Positions 12,296-24,119 of a DNA stretch of 64,000 bases are shown here, one piece after another. This DNA is from Celoporthe dispersa. Taxonomy: Eukaryota; Ascomycota; Sordariomycetes; Diaporthales; Cryphonectriaceae. Location: NCBI GenBank assembly GCA_016584495.1, contig WAID01000003.1, positions 3,968,001 through 4,032,000 on the forward strand, read 5' to 3'. The first letter of the stretch is position 1; the number at the start of each line of letters is the position of its first letter. The notes below the pieces were generated by a model that worked only from the letters and a program-made list of their open reading frames with translations, was not told the origin of the DNA and did not search any database. Made by a program: the position numbers and the translations under genes.

Positions 12296-13386
12296 TTAGA
12301 CATACTGGCTCAACCACCGGATACCCTCTCCATAGCCCTGTCTCATGACGACGGAGCACATGAAGACCTCGACAGGCCTGATGCCCTCCAGAGGGACCTT
12401 GCCCTTGCCCGTGGTCTGGTACATGCCGAGCTGGTGGCGGAGCTCGTCCTCGGAGACGGCGTCGGGGTGGTCGATCTTGTTACCCAGGATCACGAAGGGC
12501 ACCTTGGCCAGGTCCTCCATCTGGAGGAGGGCGTCCAGCTCGGCCTTGGCCTCGGGGAACCGCTCGTGATCCTTGGCGTCCACCAGGAAGACGATCCCGT
12601 TGACCTCAGGGAAGTAGTCCCTCCATAGACGGCGGGCTGTTTGGACCCATCGTTAGCCTTGTCCTTTGTCCTTGGCTAAGGGTGACAAATATCTGCAGGA
12701 TATCTTCTCGGGCGTGCTCAAGGGCGTTGCAGCCCGGGTTGGGGGGAGGGGAGAGGGCTAGCCCTCCGCGAGTCCTCGTACCTTGCTGGTGACCGCCCAG
12801 GTCGAAAGTTGTGAATCTCACATTGCCAATCGCCAGTTCCTCAGAGGCTATGATCCAAGTCAGCACGGCTGCCTCGCTCTCCGGATGGGCGTACACGTCG
12901 CGTCTCGCCCGACAAGGCCCGGCTACTCACTAGGGTGGAGGGTAGGCTGAAGAATAGCGACACGGTCGTTCTATAGGGACAAAAGGCCAGTCAGCTTCCT
13001 GTCCGTTTCTGTTCCATCGAACCCGTATATCCCATTGACGAGGGTTGCTCGCCATGAAGAGGTCGGGTGCTCGCGGGCCCTTCGGAGGGGGCATTTATCG
13101 TCGGTCACGCACCTTCAACATATGCAGCAGCGTCGTCTTGCCCGCATTGTCGAGGCCGAGGAACAGCAGCTTGGCGTGCTTGTTCAGCAGGCCGAGGGAG
13201 GAGAGGACATCGTAGACTAGATCGCGACAAGGAAGAGGAGAAAGTTCAAGGTTAGCATTCATGCCTCTTGCTCATTGCTGCTTGCGAGCTGGCCACCCAG
13301 CCGCCCTTTCTTCTCTCTCTCTCTTTCTTTCTCCATCCTGCGTGATTGGGGGCTCGTGATCACATACACCAGTTGATAATCCACAT
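12296..13386 (-). CDS. SAR1: Sar1 small GTPase (COPII coat initiation)
   Basis: Sar1 is the ER-membrane GTPase that recruits Sec23/24 to start COPII vesicles. Five exons splice cleanly in frame: 13368-13386 (19 nt), 13113-13216, 12931-12970, 12782-12847 and 12296-12636, giving 189 aa, the usual Sar1 length. The amphipathic N-terminus (MWIINWFYDVLSSLGLL) is the membrane-inserting helix. P-loop GLDNAGKT spans residues 27-34, LHPTSEE is switch I, DLGGH (70-74) is switch II with the catalytic His, and NKID (129-132) binds guanine. The C-terminus is GIRWLSQYV. Donors are GTATGT, GTGCGT, GTGAGT and GTACGA. No frameshift was needed, unlike in several neighbours. Confidence 0.97.
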
Positions 13387-14385
13387 CTTGAACCGTATGC
13401 GTTGTTCGAATTATGGCGAGACTGAGATGTACTGTACGAGAAGAGAATTTCGTCAGTGGTGGGGAAGAGGCTGCTTCGTCGAGGGTTGTCCTGTCGGGGA
13501 AGGAGGAAGAAGGTGTCTGTCTATGATTGCTTCTGGAAAGATGACGGCAAGCTGGCAGGAATGGAAGCGGACCTTATGGAACTATTTAATCCCTACCACA
13601 CCCCCCAGGAAGGTCTGGGCGAGCCCAGTCGGATCATCCCCCTGATTGGCTGCAGGGTTCCTTACCAAGCCAGTCCGCTGCCACTACCTTAGTCCACAGC
13701 AGCGGACAGGCTCTACAGACTCTTGTAGCTTCACTCTAGCCATCCAAGCCCCAGAGTTGGACAGAGACAAAACGTGTCCAGAGTGTCTGGGTTGACTCAT
13801 TATTTGAAGCTGTTGTGTCGTAGAATTTCAGGTGAATGATGGATGAGTCATTGAGACTGTGACTACACCAAAAAAAACCAAAACCAAAAAGCCTTCTACG
13901 CTTTGTTGCTGAGAGCTAGGAAGTGATGAGCACAAAGGCAGGAGGACATCCATCAAACCTTCATATGATCGGTCCGTCAGAACAGTCATAGTGTTGTCGT
14001 CATATGTATTCATGTATGGAAAGCCCAGCTGTGCCGAGGCCAAGTGCGTTATGTACAGACAGACAACGAACGGAGTCGTCCCTCAAGCCATGTCAAGCAA
14101 ATGCTGGATTGGGTATCGGATATCATATCCCCTTGAGCTCCACAGGAAAAAAAGAGAGAGAGAGAGAGAACAAAGAGGAAAACGAATGCTAGATACAAGC
14201 ACACAGAGACAGCGGCGTCTCCGCTTCTCTTGAGGCTTGTTTGTCATGGCCAGTCGTCGTTGATCCCACGCAACCTCCCAAGGAAAAGAAGACCGCCAAC
14301 CAAAACCGGTGCGCCTGGGTATGAGAAAACCGTGATAATAAGGCTCAATGAAATGTAAATGCTGTCGACCCCCCCTGTGGACGAA
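13387..14385. other. Upstream region of SAR1 and 3' flank of the DUF2457-like gene
   Basis: About 1 kb. It includes a purine run at about 14148-14165 and no convincing coding frame. It should hold the SAR1 promoter. Confidence 0.6.
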
Positions 14386-16677
14386 TTAGATCGAAATCAC
14401 GTAGTTGCCCTGGCCCATCTTCCCGGCCAGCTCCCGCATCCTCTCGGCTCCCTCGCCGGCCTTGGCCCTCTTCTCGGGGATCTGGCCCTTGCGCGCACGG
14501 TGGCAGTACTTCTGGTAGAACTTCTCCTTGCGCCGCTGCCGCTTCTGTTCGAGGCCCTTGACGATGTCGATAGCACCTCGCTTGTGGGTGGTATCCTTGG
14601 GCGCCGGGTTCGTCTTGCCCCTCTTGCCGTTCTTGATGTGGCAAGGAAAGTATGTGGCACGTGGCAGGGACTTGGTGTGGGTCAGGCCGGGCCGGGCAGC
14701 GAGGGACTTGAAACCAATGACCTTGTCGCCCTGTGTAGGCGACACGGCCGGGGACCTGGGGTGCTGGACCGGTGCTGGCGACTTGATGCGCTTGGGAGAA
14801 GACCTGTCAAACAGGCGGCGGGGCGAGCGACCGCGTGCCTTGGGAGGTGGGGAATGGTACCGCTTCGCTGGAGGCGGGGACCGCAGTCTCTTGGGCGAGG
14901 GGCTCTTCCTGCGCCGCCTGTCCGGTCGCTCGTCGTGGAGCTCCTCGAGCTCGCCGTGAAGCCACACCGGCTCGCTGCTGTCACGGTCGTGGTGGGAGTC
15001 CTCGTCCTCCTCGTCTTCCGGCTCGGAGGTCGGGAAGCTGGGGTCGATATCCTGGGGGATGACGCGTAGCTTCTCCTGCTTGCGGGCGGCAAGTCGAGTC
15101 ATGAACGCCTCCTCAAGAGGTCTGTCTTCGTCCATCGTGCCGCAGACAAAGTCGGTGCTGTCAGGCAACTCCGGTGTCATGGGGCGAGGAATAGATCGCT
15201 GTCGGGAGTGCTTGGTCCGGATGACCTTCCTCGAGTATGTAGATGAGTCCGAGAGCGCACCCGCAGACGCAGGTCGAAAGATGGGCGTGGCGTCGAAGAC
15301 TTGTCCCCCAGCTGATTGGTTCGCCGTCAGGGTCCACAGGAGAAGATCGTCGTCTTCCTCGTCATCTGAGTCGGCAAAACCCAAGTCTTCGTCGGTGTTG
15401 TAGCCGTCCGAGAAGTCATCATCAGACCCGTATCCCGACTGATCATCATCGTCGTCGAAATCCTGGTCGACGTCGTCTTCGTCGTCCATATTCTCTCCGT
15501 CCTCATCGTCGTCCTCTTCAGCGCCTTCAGCATCGTCCTCGGCTTCAGCCTCCTCGTCCTCCAGCTCAGCCTCCTCCTCTGCCTCCTTACCAATACGCCG
15601 GATGTCGTTTTCCTTCTTCAGCAGGTCATCAATAGTAAGTTTCACCTTGCGAACGGCTGTTTCCTCGCGGATCCAGTCCTCCTGCTGCGGGTGATCGCTG
15701 GCAAACTCGTGGAAGTGGCACACGTCGCCCTGCAGCTTGTCTGAGGTCGCGGTGATGTACTTCTTCTTGCTAAGAGGAGCTGGGCTCGGCAGGAATCTCC
15801 GGGGGGTCAGAGGCTTTGCCCGACGAGCCGTAGGCGACCGTGCCTTGCGAATGGTGGACGGAGTGCTGACCACAGTCGAGACGGATCCGCTCTCCTCGGC
15901 ATTCCTGGGAATCGCAAGCCCTTCCCTGGGTGGAGGGGTCTGCTGCGTCGGCTGAGGCGGCTTGGCCGTGCAGGCGAATTTGATGCACGGTTTCCGCGGT
16001 TGCGCAACCGCTGGTGCTGCTGGAGCTGGGGCCGGAGCAGGAGCCGGTGCCCTCCTCACATCGTCCTTGGGCTTTGCCGTGCAGGCAAACGAGATGCACC
16101 GCTTCTTCTCGATCGTCTGGACAGCGGGATCCTTGGGGGCCTGGGTGGTGGTTGGCTTGGGCGAGACCTGGCCCTTGGTCAAGGGATATGCGGGGATGGT
16201 TCTCTTGGGTAGTGACCCAACAATCTGTACCAGCGCACCAGGCTGCTTGTCGAAGGACAGAGGGGCGAACCCGATGCTCCGCAGGCGCGGGCTAGGGCTG
16301 TTGGTCCTCGCCGGAGTGCTCACGCCCGTGTCGCTCGTGAGATCCGCGGTTGACGCGATGGACACATCGCTTGTGATGGATCTCCGTCGCCCTCGCCAGC
16401 TGTTGTGGCTCTGGGCAGGTGTGTTCTCGGTCGCCTCACCCTCCGAGGCACTCTGGAGCGCTCGGGTCAGCAAGGACGCGTGGTTCTCCTTGGGTTTCGC
16501 AGCCGACATTTTTCTCCTGAAATCTGGAGACAGTCCTTGGTGGGCGGTGCGTAAATCAGGTGGTTCGTCGGCGTCGGCACCGGCGTCCTCCTCGAGAGCG
16601 GACTCGACGTTGGCGGCAGTGGTGCTCCACGCCAGCACGTTGGATGTAGCGTTATCGTGTAGTGTGTGTCTCAACAT
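14386..16677 (-). CDS. DUF2457-like acidic fungal protein
   Basis: A single uninterrupted frame of 763 codons. The N-terminal third is Ser/Pro-rich. It then has two copies of a short motif, CISFACTAKP (about 191-200) and CIKFACTAKP (about 229-238), separated by an Ala/Pro linker. Next come VCHFHEFASDHPQQEDWIR and a long Asp/Glu tract (about 365-450), an Arg/Ser/Pro-rich stretch with KSPSPKRLRSPPP-like repeats, and a basic C-terminus (KTNPAPKDTTHKRGAIDIVK). This matches what I recall of the fungal DUF2457 family, whose function is unknown. The charge pattern suggests a nuclear protein, which is inference only. The gene has no intron and no frame break. Confidence 0.85.
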   Translation of the reverse strand: MLRHTLHDNATSNVLAWSTTAANVESALEEDAGADADEPPDLRTAHQGLSPDFRRKMSAAKPKENHASLLTRALQSASEGEATENTPAQSHNSWRGRRRSITSDVSIASTADLTSDTGVSTPARTNSPSPRLRSIGFAPLSFDKQPGALVQIVGSLPKRTIPAYPLTKGQVSPKPTTTQAPKDPAVQTIEKKRCISFACTAKPKDDVRRAPAPAPAPAPAAPAVAQPRKPCIKFACTAKPPQPTQQTPPPREGLAIPRNAEESGSVSTVVSTPSTIRKARSPTARRAKPLTPRRFLPSPAPLSKKKYITATSDKLQGDVCHFHEFASDHPQQEDWIREETAVRKVKLTIDDLLKKENDIRRIGKEAEEEAELEDEEAEAEDDAEGAEEDDDEDGENMDDEDDVDQDFDDDDDQSGYGSDDDFSDGYNTDEDLGFADSDDEEDDDLLLWTLTANQSAGGQVFDATPIFRPASAGALSDSSTYSRKVIRTKHSRQRSIPRPMTPELPDSTDFVCGTMDEDRPLEEAFMTRLAARKQEKLRVIPQDIDPSFPTSEPEDEEDEDSHHDRDSSEPVWLHGELEELHDERPDRRRRKSPSPKRLRSPPPAKRYHSPPPKARGRSPRRLFDRSSPKRIKSPAPVQHPRSPAVSPTQGDKVIGFKSLAARPGLTHTKSLPRATYFPCHIKNGKRGKTNPAPKDTTHKRGAIDIVKGLEQKRQRRKEKFYQKYCHRARKGQIPEKRAKAGEGAERMRELAGKMGQGNYVISI

Positions 16678-17747
16678 TGTGAAAATGGTGTCTGTGTCTT
16701 AGTAGGTTGTGTCTGCAGGTCGAAACAGTAGGGTGGTCGTGGAAGAGGATATCTCGTGGGATAATATGGTCGTCCTGGATGACAATTCGGCCAGGCTCCA
16801 GACAGGTCAGGTCACCGGGCCGGCTCCGCGTGCAAGGCTTCGGGAACGTGTCGACGACGAGCCTGGTGGGGGTGCAGACCTCCCTTTCAGGCAGATGCTG
16901 CGCTCAACGTTGCGCGTTGCAGGTGGTGTGTCCCTAGGGACAGACGGGCTATAAGCGCAGAGCCATGGTCGAGAGAAGTACACAGAGGTAGGTCCAGATA
17001 GGTTTGAGTGGTGTTGGAAGTTGGCAGTCGCGAGGGCCGTGGCCCAGCTCGAGAGCGGTGATGAGATTGGGCCGCGGTCTGTGTCTGGGTTGTTTTCAAT
17101 GGTCGACGAGGTTCGAATTCAACTTCAAATCCAGGGTCCGGCCGTTTCTTGTTTTGTTACCCTGCAGAGCCGGAGGCACACACGGGTCCTGGTTGAGATC
17201 CTAGGGCGGGAGGGGGGATGACGTTGAACCGAGTCTCTCTGGTAAGGGTGGCGCAGAATGTAGTAAGCAGGACTGCTGACCCAAAGTCTTGGAAGCGAGC
17301 AGTGAGTTGTGTCGAAAACGAAACAAACACAGGTCGAAACCAGGCAACGAGGTCTGGGAAGGGAGCACAAATAAGGCTTCCTTGTGTGTTTGTATCAAGA
17401 TCGAGATTTAATTCCTGTTTGTCGGTGGAGACGAGTAGAAAACGAAAGGGAAAAGAGAGGGAAAAAAATCATACAATAGGGTGGTCCAGGTTGTGCGGGA
17501 AAGTGAGAGATTTGATGGCCAGGGAAGAGGGCTAGAGGGCGAGATGTTATTCCTGCAAGGCCCGCCTGTGGGACAGGGCGGCGACAGCGCCAAAAGAAAC
17601 CCAGCAAGACGAAAAAGCCCCCCAAAGCCCCCCCCCTGTAGAGCTGGCAAGGTTGTACTATGATAGCGCAAGGGAAAGGGAATGCCCCTGTGGGCCTAGG
17701 TCGGCCAGGGTACCACACGGCCAAGGCGAGGAAGGGGAGGGAGGGAA

Positions 17748-17818
17748 GGTACGTACCGCAGTGCTACCATGAGATACGTACTGCTAGGTACGTACTAGTA
17801 CGTACCTATGGGTAGCAC
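17748..17818. promoter_or_regulatory. Nested GTAC palindrome cluster
   Basis: GGTACGTACC at 17748-17757 is a perfect palindrome. GTGCTACC at 17761-17768 is inverted as GGTAGCAC at 17811-17818. Between those arms lies a perfect 22-bp palindrome, 17786-17807, with GGTAC/GTACC arms around GTACTAGTAC. It could form a cruciform or bind a dimeric factor. Function unknown. Confidence 0.5.
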
Positions 17819-20215
17819 CACAGCACATACCACAGAACACACAGTGGTAGTGCTTCACAGTACTAGTAGCGAGTGGGAAGACGGGAGAAGTGGCCGAAAG
17901 CAACGGGATGCATTGCCGCCGCCGCCTCTTGGGCAAACATGGAAAATTCCTCCCTCCTCCCACTGTGGCCCTTACAGACAGACTGTTGCTAGCGTGAGGA
18001 ACAAGGTGTGGCGGTCGGACAGAGGCAGGCAGAGGGAGGGAACAGAGAGTAGTAGTACAGCGGCAGTGGTCATTTCCGTGTCCCAGAGCCTTTTCTCTTC
18101 GTGTCTCTCCACTCACCCGGAAAGACCCTCTCTCACCATCCCGGAGAAAGAGAGAGGGACCCGTGCTGCTCGCCCTGCCACCTATTGGATCTGTGTCCTG
18201 ACTTGGCCCACTCTCGACCACCTTTTTCCGTCATCTGTCGCAGGTTACAGGTCACAGACAGGCCGACCGCTCCCACTCTCACTCCCACACTGGGATGATA
18301 TGCAGCCGTCCCTTAGCTCGAGAATGGGGGGGGGAATGGGTCTGGTGACGAGCAGACTGATAAATCACAAAAGGGAAAGTCAAGAAAGGAAGAGGAGAAA
18401 AAAAAGGCGCCCAGGAATTCTCCTCCCCCGAGACAGTGCGTGCATGCCGGGGAAACGAGACCTGCTAGCCTCGAATGAGCTGAAATTATCGCCTCTCGGG
18501 AGTCATCCAGAGACTCGTGTCCAGACCGGCCGTTCTCGCTGCACAGGTGGACGATGCTGACTGTTAGTTTCCCCTTCCTCCAACAGAAACCCGGGATTAC
18601 GAATTTTCCACGCCTAGGGTAGCAGCGGGACTTTTCAGCGTACCGTAGCCACTGGCCCTCCCTGGGGTAGCGCTAAATTGTATTTTCGTTCCCACCGATT
18701 CTTCTCCGAACACTACCGTACACCGGAACCTCAGTGCGGCTGGCCTCCTGCCTGTCGGGCCGGCTTGGGCAACACACAGAAGATGCGTAGGGTGCTGGGA
18801 AATATTCCAAATCGGTATTGCAGATATATCGGGGTCAGGTCGACTGAAAGAGCTCGATCTGACCTGTAATTCTTTTCAGGTCCATGCCCTAGCAGCCACA
18901 GCCTTTTTCTCCCTTCTCTTTCGGCTTGGTCTGAATCAGCCAACGTCGCCCAGTGCTTGAGTAAGGCGCGCATTGCTGAGGGAAATTATTTAGCAGCTTT
19001 CCACACGGCGCCAAAAAAAAAAAAAAGGTAGACCTGGACACGCGCGGGAGAAGCGGTGAACTAGTATCTCGCCCTTCGTCCTTGAGCTAACAAGCCGAAG
19101 ACGGACGAAATGCGACGAAGAAGAGAAAAAGAAGAGCATGACCTCTCTCAGGCTGTCAGGTCAGCATAATGAGAGAACTGATGATCATCAGCAGCTCGGG
19201 ACTCCTGTAATGTTAGCTAATGTCGTTCCGCCCAACAATGCATGCGGCGCCTCCGTGCCGCTGCTGTGTGCAGGATGTATCCCCCCCCCAAGCCCTCCTA
19301 CTCCCCCCTTCTAGCAGATGCTGGCTTGCCCTGGATCTGAATCCGCTTTCAGCGCCATACGCCCTAAAAGTGAGACGTAGCATTGCAGCCACAGCGCACC
19401 CCTCTCCTCAACAAACACACGTCTCCAATATAGGGGGAGGTTACATACCACCGTTGCGCACGCAATACGGTGGAGATAATCTGAGAACACAGACCGCTTT
19501 CTGGGGTTCCCAGGTACTGCTTGTCTTGCCTGGTCTTCAACGCGCATTCAAGGGGTAAGGCGCCAAACGCTCCAAATGGGGCACAAAGGCACAAAACTAC
19601 CACGTGGAGCAGACCGCGCTTTGTGGCTCGCCAGGATCCCCTTCGTCCATCGAGCTTCGAGAAGCAGAAAGAAAAAAAAAGGCGTCGGATGGAATCAACA
19701 ACCCATGCCCCTGGGACAAAGGAAATTTTTTTTTTCTTTTCCCCCTTCTCGAGGCCGTTCCCTTCCAGGGATCTGAAATCCCTCAGCCTACCTTAAACAG
19801 TGACTAGGCGGTCAGAAGATATTGCATAATAGCGTCTCACATAGAGGTTCGACAATATCCCCCAGACTGCCCACTTGCATGGTTGCTCCAGATACTAAGT
19901 ACTATCACGAGCTCGTGAGGTGCTCTGTGCAGCAAGCCAGTCATCAACACCACCCACAAGATGGAGGGGTAGGGGTTCATCGGCTGCTGCAGGCCGGACA
20001 GCATTAGGATAGGCGCTTCTAGACTCCTGACGAGAAGACGCCACGAGGCAGCCTCCCGGATGAGGGAATTCGTAGATTCAGCGTTCATCTCTCGATCCTC
20101 CGCCCGTGATATGAGGTAAGCCGCATGCATGCGCTCACACCCCTTCTTACCATGGTACAGATGCAGAGAGGAGAACTTCAGTTCGTCTGGTGCAGGTAGT
20201 ACAAAGATCCAGCAT

Positions 20216-20242
20216 GCACACACACACTCACACACACACACA
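20216..20242. repeat. (CA)n microsatellite
   Basis: CA tract with one TCA interruption. Confidence 0.85.
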
Positions 20243-22654
20243 GTATGAACTTCTCGAAAGCGGCCACATCACATGTCAAGGTACCTCAGCTCTCCCTTGC
20301 CGGAGATATCCCCAAGACTCACGCGCCTTGACGATCCCCGAGAGCCATCCCTGGCAGTTTCCGCAGTGTCAATGCATGCCCTTTTTCTGCAACGTGCCGT
20401 TTTGAGTGCTCTCGACATTCGAGACATTGTTGCAGCGACGGACACGGCACGACCCCACGCGAGAGAGGGTGCAGCAGGGATGACGGGCGTCTCATACCCC
20501 GCAGTTCCTTCCCACGCTGAACCTGGAGAAGAGTGTGTGGGCTGCTGCCACGACGCCTGCATGCAGTACACCTTCTCTAGCAGCTGTGGAGGTTGAAACG
20601 TCCTCGTGAGTGATTCGAGTCGCGGGCTATCGCGCCTATCTGCAAACCTGAGAGAGCCTGCACCGCCCTGGGTGGTATACTGCAGGGAAATAATGGACAG
20701 CAAGGCCCCGCAGTGACGCAACAGGTGCATAAACGTTCGAGCTGAGGATGCACGAGATTGCGCGCGCAGGCCGCACACCATCAACAACACCATTAAGGAG
20801 CCACTGCACACCGGCGCACCGGGTTGCGAGGGTTTGTTGTTCTTCGGCTAAACAGACAGCGCGAAATGTTGTTGGTTGGCAGCTGGTGGTAGGACCCGCA
20901 CAGGTGCGTCTGTACAAAGGGGTCCTAGGCCAGATGAAGCCTCCCGGCCTTGGGGGATCGCCTGCGTATCTTCGGCTCAAGATACCAAATAAGGTCTTGT
21001 GTGCTGTGCTGTGATTGTGTGCCTGGTAGTCAAAATCCTCCGAGATTGCATGCGCTCTCCTGCAAGCCAGGTGTTCCTACTTTTCGAGATATGCGGTGAA
21101 GCTGTAGAGTTTTGGTGTGGTGGTCTTGAGCAGCGAGAATTCATGCGGCCTCTCTGTCTCGTTCTGGGTCCTGGGAGTACATGGTAACATAGCATGAAGG
21201 TGCGGTTGTGAGGCACAGCCTGGATGTTGGACCCTGAACCTAAGCACCAAGCAGGAGACGGCTGCGGATCACCAGGAATAGAAACCCGTCCGCAGCAGGA
21301 TGAAGTCTAGCGATCCTTCTCCGGGCAATGATAGCGGGGAGTCGACGTCTCTGCTCTAAGCACTGCCGTCACCACCCAGGTTGGGCCAGGAAAACAGGCT
21401 GGCGCGGGGGTGGGCTTGAAACCCACATACAACAACTCAGAACCAGCTTCATGGCCACAACATGGGTCTCATGTTCATTTTCGAGTTTCAAGAATGCGCG
21501 TGTGATGAGAACGACAAGCCAGTTGCATGACCAACTCACACTTCTTGGCATGTCGGTGAAATCATTCGGGCCCGCTGGGCCCTCAATTACTTGCCTCGTT
21601 GGCAGGCGGCCCGCCGTGTACATGTTGTAGATCCGGATCTCGAAGGTTAAAAGAGATCAGCAGCCTTCGGAGAGATTCAGTGGTGACAGCTGGCTCTAGC
21701 TGTCCCTCCCTCCCTCCGCCGCCACATTGCTACTGGTTGTCAGGGCGCGGCCGTCTCCAGGTTGCAGGTTGCATGGCCGTCTGCGACTCCGCTGCGTCCG
21801 CAGCTCGTGGTCACTGGGTTGTCAAAGAGAGTTGTCGAAAATGTAGATCATCAGCTCATCCCGAGCATCCCGAGCATGCTGAACAAGCCGGGCGGCTACG
21901 TGTCGCCAGACAAGCCGCAACGGTGACGACGAGCCCGCAGACGAAACATTGGTTGGCAAGGTTGTCCTTGGCTGTGCCCCTTGCTTGTGAGAGCGCAGAT
22001 CTGCTCGTAGATGGCAGTGATTTTCGGAGCCGCGACTGTCAAGACACATGTGCGAGTGTACTATGTATGGTAGCATGGAAGTCGGAGGGGGGGAAGGGCG
22101 GATATCGGGGGTGGGGGGGGGGGAAGAGTGTGCTGCTACCGGAAAACGACACAGACCGAGTTGTCATTACACGTGGTTGAATCCTCAAGAAATGTGAAAT
22201 GAAATGAAAAAGAGCAGGACGAAGAAATGAAGAACAAAAAAGGGGTGTGAGCCACAGTAAGCTCGTATTGGGAAGAGAGTCCTTCAAATTCGCGAGATTG
22301 CCCGAGCCTCGTTGCAAGTTCAGGTCAAAGTACTGTAGATAGATAGAGCAGGAGCGGTGGGTGGTTGGGCGGATGGATCTGCGACTGGATGGCTTGGCTG
22401 GCTGGCTGGCTGAGGTTGGGCCGTGCTAGTATGCAGTTGGTGCATATCCAGTTTTGATACATAATTTCCCTTAGCTACATCTCACATCACTCTTGCGGGA
22501 AATATCTGTAGAGACCATATATGCACCAAACCAGTACAGCTCCACGTGACGCCAAAGTTTGGCTGCAGCGATCCGTTCTCTCGTCAACCCGACCGACCGG
22601 AGCTCTTGCGACTGCTCGAAGCCGTACACATCAATTGGTCCCACCACAACCATC

Positions 22655-23521
22655 ATGAACTCCCTTCGCATCGCCCGTGTAGCTCTTCGAGCTCGCCCGG
22701 CCGCCATCCGAGTTCCTCTGCAGCGAAGAGGCTACGCTGAGGCCGTCAACGACAAGGCAAGTTTGTTCCGGAAGCCCACCCCGGCATCACCCGCATTCAT
22801 CGAGAGAGCTGCCGCTGACCTTGCGACCGCCGACAGATCAAGCTCAGCTTGGCTCTTCCTCACCAGGTACGATGACGATCCCACGCAGCGGCGACACGAG
22901 AGAGAGGGGAAACAAAAAAAGAAAACAAGCAGGGCTGGGAAGGAACGGAGGAAACAGTGACGTAGTGAGCTTGAAAGAGAACACGCAGGCTAATTACCGC
23001 AACCAACATCGCAGTCCCTCTACAAGTCCCAGGATGTCGTCCAGGTCAACCTGCCGGCCGAGTCCGGAGAGATGGGTGTCCTCGCCAACCACGTTCCCTC
23101 CATCGAGCAGCTGAAGCCCGGTCTGGTCGAGATTGTCGAGGAGAGCGGCAGCAGCAAGCAGTTCTTCCGTACGTGAAACATCATACATGGAGGGTCAAAG
23201 GAGATCCTGAAGTGGTTGAGGACTTGGGAAGCTCACATATGCATCTACTCTACAGTGTCTGGTGGATTCGCCGTCGTCCAGCCCAACTCGTCCCTGAGCA
23301 TCAACGCCGTCGAGGCATACCCTCTGGAGGACTTCAGCGCTGAGGCTGTCCGTGCCCAGATCTCTGAGGCGCAGAAGGTCGCCAACGGAGGTGGAAGCGA
23401 GCAGGATATTGCTGAGGCGAAGATCGAGCTGGAGGCAAGTCATCCTCGCCAGACCCGCAATAGGCACGATGCTAACCATTCTGAACAGGTTCTGGAGAGC
23501 CTCCAGGCTTCCCTGAAATAG
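22655..23521 (+). CDS. ATP16: Mitochondrial F1Fo ATP synthase delta subunit
   Basis: Central-stalk subunit coupling the F1 rotor to the c-ring. Five exons give 165 aa: 22655-22756, 22837-22866, 23015-23168, 23256-23434 and 23489-23521. The N-terminus is a basic, Arg/Ala-rich mitochondrial presequence ending near QRRGYAEA. The mature part has the family signatures KLSLALPHQ, VNLPAESGEMGVLANHVP and GGFAVVQPNSSLSINAVEA, and ends LESLQASLK. Introns 1 and 4 start with GC (AAG|GCAAGT and GAG|GCAAGT) and end in AG. Using the nearest GT instead breaks the conserved frame both times. Introns 2 and 3 have normal GTACG donors. Length and motifs match the family fully, and no indel is needed. Confidence 0.96.
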
Positions 23522-24119
23522 ACGTCTGAATTCTCTAGCGCCTTTGTAGAATACCACACCAACAACGTCATCATCAGATTCCTGTGCGATGAATAGACGC
23601 AGGACAAATCCATTCATCGCACTTGCCCCAGTCTACAGGGCCTCGACGGTCTTACGTTGTGGCTACCCTCAAGTGACCGCGCCAAGTGATGTCGATGTGA
23701 CCTGCGAAACTTTTCGAAATCTAATGTGTGGCCCCAGGTAACCTCTCATGTATTGTTCTTCTTCGGCTGGCTGTACTCGTTTGCCATCCTTCACCTCGGA
23801 GGGAGGGTCGTTCATCGCTCATCCCAGCCATTAACTGTCGTCCTCAGCACTTTTATCAACACTCGTTTCGCTAACAGGAGCACTGTCGCGGCTGCCGCCC
23901 GTCACATCAGAGCACCCGCAGGACCCATCCCAGTGTGTCCTAAGCTCAAGGCATAACACTTCTCGGCCTGCTCGTCCTTATCTTCATGGGAACTTAACTT
24001 CCGAAACACCTGGAACTTGCATCCGATCCATCAAGACGCCCTGTCTGGGCGGCTTCCTCAACCTAACCCAACACCTCATAGCTATTTTCCTCTTCTTTAT
24101 TTTTCTTAGATTCTAGGTC
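23522..24119 (+). other. Spacer between ATP16 and the His-rich gene
   Basis: About 600 bases holding the ATP16 3' UTR and the leader of the next gene, with T-rich stretches just upstream of 24120. No gene seen. Confidence 0.6.

Larger units (their letters stand above)
16678..22654. other. Six-kilobase spacer between divergent genes, no convincing gene
   Basis: It lies between the starts of the DUF2457-like gene (minus) and ATP16 (plus). The longest open stretches, about 250 codons at 17808-18560 and about 190 at 20269-20811 and 21599-22180, carry no recognisable motif, so I do not call them. The region contains the palindrome cluster at 17748-17818, an A14 run near 19013-19026, a (CA)n tract at 20216 and tandem GGCTGGCT near 22390. 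Relict or fast-evolving genes, or non-coding RNAs, cannot be excluded. Confidence 0.55.

Noticed and set aside
17095..17135. GGTTCGAATTC-like tRNA T-loop
   Set aside because: The flanks cannot pair as a T stem and no acceptor, D or anticodon arm is present.
17808..18560. 250-codon open frame on the plus strand
   Set aside because: No family motif, composition of non-coding DNA, and it overlaps the palindrome cluster.
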